A program made the position numbers and the translations under genes. A stretch of DNA of 64,000 nucleotides from Bretschneidera sinensis (taxonomy: Eukaryota > Streptophyta > Magnoliopsida > Brassicales > Akaniaceae): positions 95,753,873 to 95,817,872 of the forward strand of contig CM043704.1 in NCBI GenBank assembly GCA_023935145.1, written 5' to 3'. The notes below the pieces were generated by a model. The model made no database searches. It saw only the letters and a program-made list of their open reading frames with translations, and had not been told where the DNA came from. This document shows positions 19,640 to 30,725 of the stretch, in pieces (position 1 is the first letter of the stretch; every line of letters starts with the position of its first letter).

Positions 19640-20880
19640 AGCACATCAGAGTAGGACAATTTTGAGATAGATGCCCTATCTAATTACATCTATAGAAAAC
19701 TCTTGTCTCTCGATCATACATCAGATTACCACTTCCCCTTGGTGGCATACTTACTCATCTACCATAACTTTCAGTTCCCATAGCATGTTTCTCAAATCTA
19801 AGGGTCCCACCAATATTACTCTAAGCTACAGGAGCAACAAATCTTTCTTGCCTCTGACTCTACATTACAGTTCCATGTGATAAGGAATGCCCCATTTAGG
19901 ATGGTCTCCCACCCTGCACACTTATACTACTACCATCTCTGGTTCCCTCAAATCTAGACCTCTTCGGCCAATCTCTTCTTCCTCTAAACTCTATCACATC
20001 TTTCTCAATCTGTAATGCTTTATCCACCATTATAGCATAATTCACAATACCCATATAAGAAAATTTAGTTTGAATTTCATAGTGTAACCCGTCTAAAAAT
20101 CTCTTACATTTCATCTCCTTCGTATTTACTGACTCGAGTACAAACCTCAACTGGGCTATAAATCTACTATCATACTCAGCCATAGATAAAGTATTCTGCC
20201 TTAAATGAATAAAATTTCTCTCCTGCTGTACTCGAAACGTATCTGGAAAATACTTCGTAAAGAACACATCCTTAAACTTACACCAAGTTAAGGGTTGATC
20301 TACCTGTGTACTCAATCTAGGCAGAATATCCTCCCACCATTGAGAAGCCTCACCTTCCAACTTAAATGAAGAAAAAGCAACCTTCTGCCTATCTATTACT
20401 AGTAAGACTTTGAAATATATTTCAACATGTTTAATCCATTGCTCAGCCTCAATAGGATTTACAGATCCTCTAAAAGAATGAGGTTTAAATTTAATAAATA
20501 TCACAAAACAATCTTTTTGCATCTCATGTGCAAACACACCTTGTCCCTCACAAACCTCTTGTCTCACCACATCAGGTTATGTTCTAGCCCTTTCCTCTAG
20601 TCTCCTATGTAAATTATCAGCCTTTTCTTCTGCAGCATTCACTCTCTCTATAGCATGATCAAGAACTTCTCTCAATTCATCCCTCCTAATATCAGATTCT
20701 CTTCCACCTCTACTAGTACCAGCTATACTAGCAACATGTTCCCTTGCATGAACCACAGACTCGACCTCACTCTCAGCTTCAGCTCTTCTAAATATTGGGG
20801 GTCTACCACGTCCTCTTTAGTTCAGTACTCTACCTCTAGCTCTAGCACGTCCACGTGTCATCCTCAGACTCTGCATTAAA
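19640..20880 (-). pseudogene. Chromovirus gag
   Basis: On the minus strand an ATG at about 20875 starts an Arg/Gly-rich N-terminus ('MTRGRARARGR'). A helical, charged region ('VLDHAIERVNAAEEKADNLH') and a 224-residue open stretch at 20570-19896 with the retrotransposon gag core follow: 'PIEAEQWIKHVEIYF', 'LEGEASQWWEDI', 'FKDVFFTKYFP', 'YDSRFIAQLRF' and 'KRFLDGLHYEI'. Downstream, 'YRCN' and 'IGHLSQNCP' mark a zinc knuckle broken by a stop. Two stops also split the N-terminal part (near 20820 and 20575). Confidence 0.85.
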
Positions 20881-20947
20881 ATATAGTTTATTTAAATCTT
20901 TCACTTCTTTAAATTTTTATGAAGTCAAAAGAATTATAAAACTTAAT

Positions 20948-20960
20948 GCTCTAATACCAA
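20948..20960 (-). other. PBS of chromovirus remnant (tRNA-iMet type)
   Basis: The minus strand reads TTGGTATTAGAGC, one change from the common plant PBS TTGGTATCAGAGC that pairs with initiator methionine tRNA. It lies three bases after the LTR end. Confidence 0.75.
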
Positions 20961-20963
20961 AAT

Positions 20964-23133
20964 TGTAACAACCCATCCCGAGTTGGCCACCCCCGAGACG
21001 ATATCGTCATATTTTGAAACCCCAGCACAACACATATATGCAACAATATAAAAACATACATCAACAAAAAATATATATTCATCAACCCTCAACCCTCAAC
21101 ATAGGAGTTACATTATTAATATCCCATTTGAAACAATATATACAACATATTATGCATGAATATCTATAAAAAAAAATTCATTACTCTAAGGATATGGACC
21201 ACAGGACTTACAGATAATAACCCAGTCTGAATCTCAGCTCACAAATTTATCTGTCCTGCCCGCTACCTGAAATTATTTAACAATGAGGAGTGAGCTTCAC
21301 AAGCTCGGTAAATTAAATTTACTAGAAGTACTCGATTTTTATACTTATAGTTATATTCATTCATTGTTAAATCAACATAATTAACCATCTATCTCTTCTC
21401 ACATTCTAATTCAATCATTTATCAATTTCTCTTAATAAATAAATTATCAGGCTATCCTTTTTCAATACATATATCTCATATATTTTATCAATTTAATATC
21501 ATCATAAAGTTTACATCATACAAACAATCAATAATATAATTATTTATTATGTCATCCGTTATATTTATCTATCATCAAAATTGTCTCATTATGAGACACA
21601 CCTATTTATCAATCATTTAATAATCAAAACTGATTCTTTAGTATCTTGGGCCTTAATAATTAATTTTTAAAATAAATATAATGCATGAATTTAAATTTTC
21701 TTTATTTCTTTCTCATCGAATCATTTCATATTATCATCTAGGAACGTTTTCCCACATGTCGACATGTTTTAGCTAGACTAGCTACCTTCTTGGTCTTCTC
21801 AGCTAGACTAGTTGTCTTCCTGGTCTTCTCAGCAAGACCAACTGCCTTCCTGGTCTTCCCTTTTATGCATATGAGCAATAACATACAATCAAGCATACAT
21901 CAAAGCATTAAATTCAACTATCTAGCTCTTTCTCAAAATTATTATTTTTATCATATTTATTAAATTGTCTCCTCATATATCAAATCAATTTTTCAATCAT
22001 ATTTTCAGAAATTTCATATAACTTCTCAGTATATTTTTCATTAATCCATCCTTTTTAAAATATAAATTCTTATATAATTAATATTCAATATGCTATTTAA
22101 TCTCTAATCAATTATCATACAGAACAGAAAATACATCATTAAATCATTATAGTTCAACAATTTATTCAAATATCATAAATTCATATTTTTATTGATCTCG
22201 ATTACTAAAAGTAAATCAAACTCACCACGTAACACTTAAAGCTACCCGTAGATCATCTCCTTGTCTTTCTTGCTCCTTTCAGCAATTTCAAGAATTTACT
22301 AATCTCCAACACCTAATCATAAACTTTCATAAATCTTACTATTTCATAACTTAATTCAAACAATATAATTATTTAGTTATGAGCCTTATTGAAAATTTAC
22401 CTCAAATATGATAAAATCTTGCTATTGTAATTGGATGATTGTACTATATCTAATATTGAAAAAATTTTCTTTATAACTTTTTGCTAACAAATTTGAATTG
22501 AAGAAAGAAGGAAAACCATGAAAGTTTTGAAAGAAAAAAAAATGGATGTTTATAAGCCTTTAGAGACAAATATAAGCTTTGCAAAAAAAAAAAAGTTATT
22601 CTCCATCGCTTCACTGTTCAGTTTTTTTTTTTTTTTTTGCGCTTCACCACTCAGGGACTATTTTTTTTCGTCGCTTCAAGTGAAGTCTGTGATGTTTTTT
22701 TAAATACAATTTACATATTTTTCATTGGTTATTTACAATTTTGCTATCTTTTAAAATTTACAGTTTTGCTTATACATAATTACAGTTTTGCCATTACCAT
22801 TTAAAAATCAATTTTTCATCTTTTCTTCCTTCCAAAAATTTTATAAAATTTATTGAGAAATATAAAAAAAAAAATTGTATTTTCTTCCAAAAAAATTAAT
22901 TATTTTCTCCAACTCCAGTCAATATTTTCTTCAAAATTCTTTCATTTTAACTTCAAATTTCAAAAAAAAAAAAATTAGTATTTTCTTCTTCAAAAATTTC
23001 TAACTCTTTTCGACAAAATTTTCAATATTATCTTTCACATTAATACAAAATATTTCATCAGTGGATTATTTAATTCAATATAATATATGTAAAATTACTT
23101 CATTACCCTTATTTTATGAACACGAGTTTTACA
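20964..23133 (-). repeat. 5' LTR of the chromovirus remnant
   Basis: In plus coordinates it starts TGTAACAACCCATCCCGA (20964) and ends ..GAGTTTTACA (23133); on the minus strand it begins TGTAAAACTCG and ends GGGTTGTTACA. The length of about 2.2 kb suits Tekay/Del elements. It contains a three-fold 30-bp repeat (21771-21860), long A/T tracts (22580-22640) and AT-rich sequence. A related, decayed LTR in the opposite orientation lies at 59815-61441. Confidence 0.75.
21771..21860. repeat. Three 30-bp tandem repeats in the chromovirus LTR
   Basis: Three successive 30-bp units each end in TGGTCTTC(T/C)C and start AGCTAGACTA or AGCAAGACCA. The solo LTR at 60530-60720 keeps related, diverged copies of this segment. 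Confidence 0.85.
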
Positions 23134-23280
23134 GTTGTATTCTGGAGGACTATTCGTCTGTAACCGATAGTAAACTTGTTTATACAAATGGGGACAAATA
23201 AAACCTTAAATACAGTGATTAATTCATCCTCTAAGTCTTGATTCTCATATTCTGTTCACATTGAAAAAAAATTTACAACA
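23134..23280 (+). repeat. 5' LTR remnant of the copia element
   Basis: It is similar over about 150 bp to 26668-26814 and ends in ACAACA. Its upstream part has been displaced by the chromovirus LTR, which ends at 23133. Confidence 0.75.
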
Positions 23281-23339
23281 ATTTTAAGGCTTTATTTCTG
23301 TCAAACAAAATGGAGACAAAATCATTCAAAGTGATGAAT

Positions 23340-23620
23340 TAAGACTTTGTCAAGCTAGGCATATTTGATGGAAATAATTTCAGCCGGTGACAAAGACAAG
23401 ATTATGTTCTTGCTTACTGCGTTGAAAATTTCCTATATAATGGATTCTAATCTACAACCCATTCTTGATGATCCAATACCTAAGGAAGGAGAGCAGTCTC
23501 AAATAGTTGTGATCGAACAACTATAGAAAGAAATAAGAAAAGAGAGGAGATCGCTTGTACGATCTGTTCACTGACATCAAATTTGTGAAATCAAGTTTTG
23601 ATTTATTTCCTACGAAACCA
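23340..23620 (+). pseudogene. Copia gag remnant
   Basis: Translated pieces 'FDGNNFSR', 'KIMFLLTALKISYIMDSNL' and 'IPKEGEQS' match the N-terminal gag region of plant copia elements. A TGA where Trp is expected, frameshifts and further stops are present. Confidence 0.6.
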
Positions 23621-25139
23621 AAAGGTACGCTTGAAATTTTATTTTTTTCTGCGGACTTGTTTACACAAACATTAAAGTGAAGATGGCTTGTGATTTTAAA
23701 GAGACTAAAATTTAAGTTTGCATGCATATATAAGAGATAAGGTTTAACCATAAAAACTTTTGATTGCAATAGTAATTTTGAACCATTGCAAATGAAGCGG
23801 TTGGCAATAAAAGTTCATTTGAAAATATAAGATTTCCTTTAAGATCTTGTTTTATTTATCATGGCTGTTCTGATACACTTTACATAAAGGGAAAGATAAT
23901 TTTCTTTTGTATACAGTGGTATGCAAATTTAATTATTTTGAAAACGAAAGTGGATATGGAATACATTTGAGGATGGCAATAACATGTCAATTTATTTGGT
24001 TTGATTTGTTAAAGCTGCGATGCCATTTGTCTTGCATGCATTTAAATTTACTATTTAATGTTATTTGGTTGATTGAATTATTTAGTGACACTATAAATTT
24101 ACATGAGATAATAAATTGAGAATTATTATAAATTTATATTAAAATTCACTGTGAACATTTATTGCTATAGATTATTTGTGTTCATGAGTTATCATTAAAT
24201 AAATTTTGACTTTAAAAGACATGCTTATATATCTGTCTAGTGGGAATGATATAACATCTCTAGATTTATTCGTAAAAAATTAGTGTTCAAATGACAGTAT
24301 CTTATTTAAGTGTTGCTGTTAAGTATAATAAATATGAAGTTAATAAATTTCTGTGTTTGTGTGTATGTCTTTAAGATATAATATGAATATGAGTAACATT
24401 GTGTTGAAGCACGATGATAGGGGTTGTTTTGGTTTTTGCATAGAAAACTCACATGATCAATTAGTACATGTGTAAGAAGAATTAATTGTAGATGCACACA
24501 TTAAAAATAACATTTCTAAAAGTGGTGAGTGATGACGCCATATAACCTGAACATTGTGATCACCATGAGTGCAATTGCATGAATGCTATTGTATGTGTAT
24601 CTTAATGAAGAAGACATGGTGATGTATATGGTAATATTGAACAAAGGTCCCCATGATGAATCAAAGTTTGACCACTTGTTTCAGATAAAGTAAGAGTCTT
24701 TGTACTGATAAACATGTGGGTGTAGAGTTTTGATATTCCATATCAAAACTGGGCTTCGTTTGTATGATTCAATTCCTCAAGCTTATTTGTTTATAGCTAT
24801 ATTGAGTAGTAACTTGTGTATTCAAAAATAACATACGTACTAGAAATGTGAAGGTCATTTCATTGTTTAAAAACGAAATAATTAATTTCTTATTGCTGTT
24901 AATGTAAAAAAAAATTATATATATTTTAAATGTGGGAGTATTCATTATATTATATAATACCATAAATATATGTGAAAAATTGTTGAAATCTTGAAACCTA
25001 TATAGTTATTATAAGTGAAACCAAGAAATGCACTTTATGAAAATTAAAGTGAGAAAGCTTAATGGGGTTATACTTTGAGTATTTTATAGTACATTATGAG
25101 AATATACAAATTTACTAGAATCTTTGGTTACCTAGAAGA
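23621..25139. other. Unassigned interior of the copia remnant
   Basis: AT-rich sequence with no recognisable pol domains. A 10-bp-arm inverted repeat with a 3-base loop (GTTTTGATAT tcc ATATCAAAAC) lies at 24727-24749. Confidence 0.4.
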
Positions 25140-25660
25140 AATCATAGATTTGATTTGAACCAGTTGTATCAAAAGGATACACTGATGTCATGGTAATCTG
25201 GTTGTATCAAGAGGATACACCGATGCTAGTCGAATGACGAGAGTAAGAGATATAAAATACCTAGGAGGAACTAATGTTTCTTGGAAGAGCAAGAGAACAA
25301 ACCTGTATGGCTCACACAATAAAATCCGAATTAATTTCCTCGACAACAATTGAGAAAAAAAATACTGAATGGATTAATTAGAAATTTATTGTTGGAAATA
25401 AATTTTGTGGCCACATCCTATGCATTTAAAATTCATACTTTGTGATAATGAAGTTTTGTGAGAGGTTCCTTAAATAGTAAGTTTAGACATATCAGTCTTA
25501 AACATGAGTATGTGAGACGATTGATATAAGATGGTATCATTACAATTGTCTATGTAAAGTCGAGTAAGAACTTGACTGATCCACTTACTAAGGCACTCGT
25601 AAGAGACCTAGTAAGTAATACATTTAGAGAGATAGGGCTTAAACCATTTAAAATTCAGTA
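25140..25660 (+). pseudogene. Copia RNase H remnant
   Basis: Pieces in shifting frames resemble the copia RNase H end: 'GGTNVSWKSKRTNLYGSH', 'KSRHISLKHEYVRRLI', 'DGIITIVYVKSSKNLTDPLTKAL' and 'MGLKPFKI'-like. It shows that the 3' end of pol was once present. Confidence 0.65.
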
Positions 25661-26192
25661 GTGATGGCAACCCAACCTAATGCTAATAGACCACTAGTCC
25701 TAGGTTTTAATGGGTAACAACAAGTTATTGTGATTGACTATTGATATTGTTACAAAGATTGGCCCATAATTAAGAAAGATAATATCATCTGTTACATTTT
25801 AGAGGATGAATTAAACTCTTAATGAAGTTATAAAATGCTTTCTAGTAACGAAAACGCAAGAGAAACTCCACCTATATTAACGAAAGAGTAGCGTCGCTTC
25901 TTTTAGAGAGCTATGGTTTGCTTTTTTTAGGTTCATGAAACTAGGATATAGCACATGGCCATAATAGTGCTAAGTGAAAATAAATTCTCACCAAAATAAG
26001 AGAATTGTATGTGTGTGATGGCTCCGATCGTATCACACAAGAATGTTGGTTTAATCTAGAAGACACCATTCATTTCGATATGACTTTGAGTTGTTTACAC
26101 TAATATAAGGTCTTAATCGAAAGATACCTACTTTATGCATACAAGACTCAGAGATATTGTGGCAGTATTTTTCAAAATTAGTTTTTTCAAAC

Positions 26193-26203
26193 AAGTGGGG
26201 GGT
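26193..26203 (+). other. Polypurine tract of the copia remnant
   Basis: AAGTGGGGGGT precedes the LTR start TGTTAGAAAA, as expected for a plus-strand copia element. Confidence 0.75.
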
Positions 26204-26814
26204 TGTTAGAAAAAATCATTTAAAATGATATTAAAGGGTTGTTTGAAAACCCAAAAGGTATTAGTTTAAATCTAAAGGTTGTGATTTAAACAGAAATGTG
26301 TGATTTAAATCTAAAATGTGTGATTTAAATCTAAAGGTTGTAATTTAAACGGAAAAGTGTCAGATTTTTTTAAATGTTTTTAAATAGACACAATTTTGTC
26401 CGTTAAAAACTAACATACATGATTGTAAAGCTCTCATTAAATATGAAAAAATCATATCTTTCTAATTGGAAAAACATAACTTTCCATAACTATTTGAAGA
26501 GGTGCTTCTACACTTATAAATATCCCTCACTCCCCACTTCGAAATACAATTCATTTTTCATTCTTTCTTCTCTCTTTTTCTCTAAAAAATTATGCCATAA
26601 TATTTCAGTATTTCAAAGCAAAATTAAATCAGATTTTGCTATCTGCAGACTTCAAGTTTGAGACTTGGTTGTATCCTGGAGAGTTATTCGTTTGTAAATC
26701 AGAATAAACTTGTTTATACAAGTAATGACGAATAAAACCTTAAAGACAGTAATTAATTCATGTCTCTAACTCTTGATTCTCATATTATGTCCACATTTAG
26801 AAAAATTTAAAACA
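26204..26814 (+). repeat. 3' LTR of the copia remnant
   Basis: It begins TGTTAGAAAA after the PPT and ends AAAACA at 26814. Its upstream part has about five irregular repeats of a 'GTGATTTAAATCTAAA' unit (26261-26350). A TATA-like TTATAAATATCC follows at 26514-26525. Length is about 610 bp. Confidence 0.75.
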
Positions 26815-27190
26815 TAACGCATCAAAGATGTGACTTTTCAAGGTGATACTGCTCTACATATCGCAGTAAGAAAAAATAGGGTTCAAGCTCTTATAGTCAT
26901 AGCAGGGTGGCATCAAAGGTTTTGTTACAAAGATGCCCATAATTTGGAAAAGGAAATACTGAACTGGAAGGACATGAAATGCAACACTGTTTTGCACACT
27001 GCTGCTGCAACATATAAATAATCAACAATACGAGACATGCTCTATCTCATCCATTAATTCTGTAAATCTAAACTAATTATCAGTTGAATTTATTTTTTTA
27101 TTCAATGAACCATTAATGATAGGAAGGTTTTCGAGTGGAGATAGAGGTTTTGTCGAGAAGAAGAAAACTAAGTTTGTCTAGTGAAGAATA
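26815..27190 (+). pseudogene. Ankyrin-repeat pseudogene (BDA1-like), right copy
   Basis: Directly after the copia LTR the plus strand encodes 'GDTALHIAVRKNRVQALIVI', 'RFCYKDAHNLEKEILNWKD' and 'NTVLHTAAATYK', then a stop. It matches the left copy (4054-4827) in reverse orientation at roughly nine bases in ten, including about 170 bases of noncoding sequence beyond the stop, up to 'CTAGTGAAGAATA'. The N-terminal half is missing at the copia insertion. Confidence 0.8.
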
Positions 27191-27840
27191 TGAGGTTTGT
27201 GAAGAAGAAGGGGGTGAATAATGAATTTGATAAACTAGGGTTTGTTTTGTTTTAATAGGATTTTAGTTGTTGTTTTTTTGTTTTAATTCGTTTTTTAAAA
27301 TGTTTTAAGTTTGTTTTTCAATCCATCTTTTCAAATATTCTACTTAGCAAAAATTTACTGACCTAGGTGACCATGTGCGCATCACATGTGCTCTCCAATA
27401 ATCAATTTCATTGAAAATTATCTCATGATTACTGATTACTTTAATTCAAAGTATCAATATTCCAAATTCAATGAATGAGATATTATTTGCAACTTACTCC
27501 ATAAACGTTGGAATGCCAGATGCATTTAAGCCTTTGTGTTTTCATCAACTTTCTCTTACTCTTCATGTAGTGACATTTAATCTCTTTGAGAGTATAGGAT
27601 CATGTAGTGATGCCTATGAGGCTTATGAACTAGTTTCATGGTTACATAATTTTGAATAGTAGTTGATATACTAGAATTGTCAATTAATCAAGAAATGCTC
27701 TTTTTTTTTAAATCTTGATCTTGCTTTATGGTTAGTTGGGTAAACCAGATATTCATAGGGAATGTAGGTGTGCACCTAATTCCCTTGATCAAATCAAAGT
27801 TTATAATTTTGATTTTGAAAAAAAAAAATATAACTATTTT
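27191..27840. other. Intergenic spacer
   Basis: AT-rich. A 62-codon frame at 27471-27659 has no recognisable motif and is not called as a gene. Nothing else is supported. Confidence 0.5.
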
Positions 27841-28039
27841 TGTTGCAATTAAGAATTGAAAAGAAATGTGTATTATTGATTGATGATTTGAATACAATTC
27901 AACGGTCTTATATATAGACTTCTGGATATCAAACCTAATAAGACTAAGAGACATTAACTATATAAGACAGACAAAAACTAGATAAGATTTAGGAAACCTA
28001 CTAGGACACATAATAGAAATCCTAATAGGATTTTCAACA
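27841..28039 (-). repeat. 3' LTR of the small copia element
   Basis: It starts TGTTGCAATTAAG and ends TTTTCAACA in plus coordinates and is close to the right LTR at 30534-30725. A TATATATAG sequence sits near 27910-27918, within the pair of LTRs. Confidence 0.8.
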
Positions 28040-28046
28040 CTCCCAC

Positions 28047-29218
28047 TCAAGTTGGAGCATAGATGTCATATGCACCTAACTTGGTACAAACAGATCTAAC
28101 TCGCAGACCATCCAATGGTTTAGTGAATAAACCTGCTAATTGATCTGTTGAATTCACATGTTTGAGACTAATCATTTTGCACAAATTTTTCTCGAACAAC
28201 ATAACAATCAACTTCAATATGTTTTGTTCTCTCATTAAACACTAGATTATTTGTAATATGAATAGCTTATTGATTATCACATATCAAACTCATAGGACCT
28301 GATTGCTTAATTTCAAGTTTTACTAATAAATATTTCAACCAAACTAACTCACAAGTAGTGTGCGCCATTTTTCTGTATTCAGACTCAGCACTCGATCTAG
28401 CAACCATGATTTGCTTCTTACACTTCCATGACACCCGATTACCTCTGATAAACACACAATATTCAATAGTAGACCTCCTATCAGATGTAGAGCATGTCCG
28501 ATCTGTATCAATATAACCCTCTACCTGTGTATGACCATAATTTTGATAAAGTAAACCACAACCAAGAGCACTCTTCAGATACCTCAAAATATGAATAATA
28601 AGATCTCAATGACTAGTCCGTGGAGCATATAGAAACTAACTAACTACACCTGTTGCAAACAAAATATCTGGTATAATAATAGTCAAATAATTCAATTTTC
28701 CAACCAATTGTCTATACCTTCTTGGATCAGATAATAATTCACTTTAATCAACTATAAGTTTTGTGTTGTGATCCATACGATTATCTATAGGATTTGTTAT
28801 TAAGAATAGAGGACAGTGTATGATTAATTAAGTAACAGGTAGTAAGAATAGCATCATTCCAAAATAATTTAGGATCAAGTATATGAAATAAAAGAGTACG
28901 AGTAATATCTAAAAGATAATGATTTTTTCGTTTTGCAACCCTATTTTGTTGAGATGTATGAGAGTAAGATAATTGATGGATGATGCCAGAATTGGTCATG
29001 AAAGTAGTAAAAGGATCTGAAAAATACTCACGAGCATTATCACTGCGAAGGATTTTGACACACAAACTAAATTCGGTTTTCACCTCAACACAAAAGGCAT
29101 AAAAAATAGAAAATAACTCAGAATAATCTTTCATTAAATAAAGCAAGGTGAGCCTAGAATAATCATCAAGTAACAAAATATCGAAAGCCAAGTTTAGAAG
29201 ACATGACTCTGACCCCAA
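28047..29218 (-). pseudogene. Integrase and RNase H remnants of the small copia element
   Basis: The minus strand at 29218-28781 encodes an integrase core with 'LLDDYSRLTLLYLMK', 'KILRSDNAREYFS' and 'HQLSYSHTSQQNRVAKRKN' (catalytic Asp and Glu regions; the usual QQNG is QQNR). At 28587-28267 RNase H appears ('GYIDTDRTCSTSDRRSTIEYC', 'RSSAESEYRKMAHTTCELVWL'). The end of pol, 'DQLAGLFTKPLDGLRV', is in another frame at 28235-28047. RT is essentially deleted between about 28600 and 28780. Confidence 0.82.
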
Positions 29219-30520
29219 ACATCAAAATCTACTAACATAGAAGGACTGTACACACGATGATGCTTATCCAACTGACACAACTCACACTCCAAATATGAAA
29301 CATGATTCAAAGCCGAGATTAACTTCTTTAGTTTCTCCAAAGATGGATGACAAAGAAGACAGTACAGCTAAAAATGAGACAGGTCAACTGAGTAGACAAC
29401 AGGTGATGGAAAGGATCAAAATAATAAATACCGTTCGATTCATGCCCTCCACTAATTATTTTTTACATCTTTAGATCTTGAATAAAAAGCAAAAATAGGG
29501 AGAAAGGTAACATAACAATTTAGATATTTTGTAAACTGACTAACAGATAACAAATTATACTGAGAAAATGAGCATAAAGTACGGATGATAAAGACATAGA
29601 AGAACTATGATGCACAGTGCCAATACCACTAGTAGTGGTTTTAGATCCATCAGGAAAAGTAATATCAGGTAAGGATGATGACTGAGAATTGAGAAAAAAA
29701 ATAGAAAAACATCAATACTACATGACAAATGATCAGTGGTTGCAGAATCAAGAACTCAAGGTTTAGATGAAGAGCTACTAGAGTGTAAACAAGCAACTAG
29801 TGTACTTTTCTGGGTTAAAAGAGTAGTAATAGAATATGCTTGGTAAACTGTCCTATACTGTAAGAACTCATCATACTTAGCTTTGGAAACCGTCAGAGAA
29901 GTCGAAAACACAGGATCACATTCAATTGAATTAGAAGTTGTGTACCATTAGCAACTAGGGAACGACCAACTAAGTGCCAACATGTCTCCCGAGTATGCCC
30001 ATAACAATGACAATAAGTGCATTGACGAACTGAACTCTAACCATCACAAACCCTGACAAACAAATATACCATTACCACCAATTTCATGACCGCCTCTGTT
30101 ATTACGATGACTTAGATCACTAAAACCATGTCCTTTTTTACTACTAACATCAGTTTGACCACCTTGCCAAGCCTGAGTCACCAAAGCAGATTTATCTTAA
30201 GCCATACAAATGACCTTTTTTGGTTGCTCTTTTTTTTGGGAAATCCTTTTTTTACTACCTTTTTTTTTTTGGTAGCCTTCTTTTTTTACTCTTTTTTTTA
30301 ACCTTTTTCACTTTTTTTTCGTACAAATCTATTTATCAGACTTTCTCTGCTACATGTGAACAATACTTGAAAATAATGGTCATGAACATTACTCGAGAAC
30401 AGTGTTGTGAACAGTACCCGAAAACAGTGTCATGAATAGTACTCAAGAGCAATGACGTGAACAATACCCTTTTATATAAGAAATAAGAAAAAAAATTATT
30501 CAGGATCTCAAGAGATATTT
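29219..30520 (-). pseudogene. Gag and pre-integrase remnants of the small copia element
   Basis: Reading on the minus strand, broken frames carry Cys/His-containing fragments (about 29960-30060) where a gag zinc knuckle is expected, and pre-integrase-like text near 29250-29340. No frame is open for more than about 70 codons. T-rich tracts occupy 30220-30320. Confidence 0.45.
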
Positions 30521-30533
30521 TGCTCTGATACTA

Positions 30534-30725
30534 TGTTGGAATTAAGAATTGAAAAGAAATATGTATTATTGATTGATGATTTGAATACAAGTCAGCGGTT
30601 CTATATATAGACTTGTGAATATCAAACCTAATAAAATCAAGAAACATCAACTAGATAATATAAACATAAACTAGATAAGATTTAGGAAATGACACATAAT
30701 AAGAATCCTAATAGAATTCTCAACG
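30534..30725 (-). repeat. 5' LTR of the small copia element
   Basis: It starts TGTTGGAATTAAG and ends near CTCAACG in plus coordinates. It differs from the left LTR by substitutions and small gaps, so the insertion is old. Confidence 0.8.

Larger units (their letters stand above)
19620..23133 (-). mobile_element. Tekay/Del-like chromovirus remnant (5' LTR, PBS, gag)
   Basis: On the minus strand a long LTR (23133 down to 20964) is followed by a PBS matching initiator tRNA-Met (TTGGTATTAGAGC) and a gag gene with a decayed zinc knuckle. Protease, RT, integrase and the 3' LTR are absent, so the copy is truncated at its 3' side near 19620. It sits inside a copia LTR, because copia LTR sequence resumes at 23134. 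Confidence 0.8.
23134..26814 (+). mobile_element. Decayed Ty1/copia element interrupted in its 5' LTR
   Basis: A partial 5' LTR (23134-23280) and a 3' LTR (26204-26814) share the sequence around 'TTATTCGT(C/T)TGTAA' and 'AATAAAACCTTAAA.ACAGT'. Between them lie a copia gag piece (23340-23620) and a C-terminal RNase H piece (25140-25660). Integrase and RT are gone or unrecognisable. The 3' LTR ends against ankyrin pseudogene sequence, showing that the element entered that gene. Confidence 0.75.
27841..30725 (-). mobile_element. Small-LTR Ty1/copia element, decayed
   Basis: Two LTRs of about 190-200 bp (27841-28039 and 30534-30725) in direct orientation flank copia sequence on the minus strand. 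The PBS next to the right LTR reads TAGTATCAGAGC on the minus strand (30521-30532), close to the tRNA-iMet site. The PPT next to the left LTR reads CCAACTTGAGTGGGAG on the minus strand. Integrase and RNase H remain in pieces; most of RT is deleted. Confidence 0.82.

Noticed and set aside
27471..27659. 62-codon open frame
   Set aside because: No recognisable family or context; too short to support.
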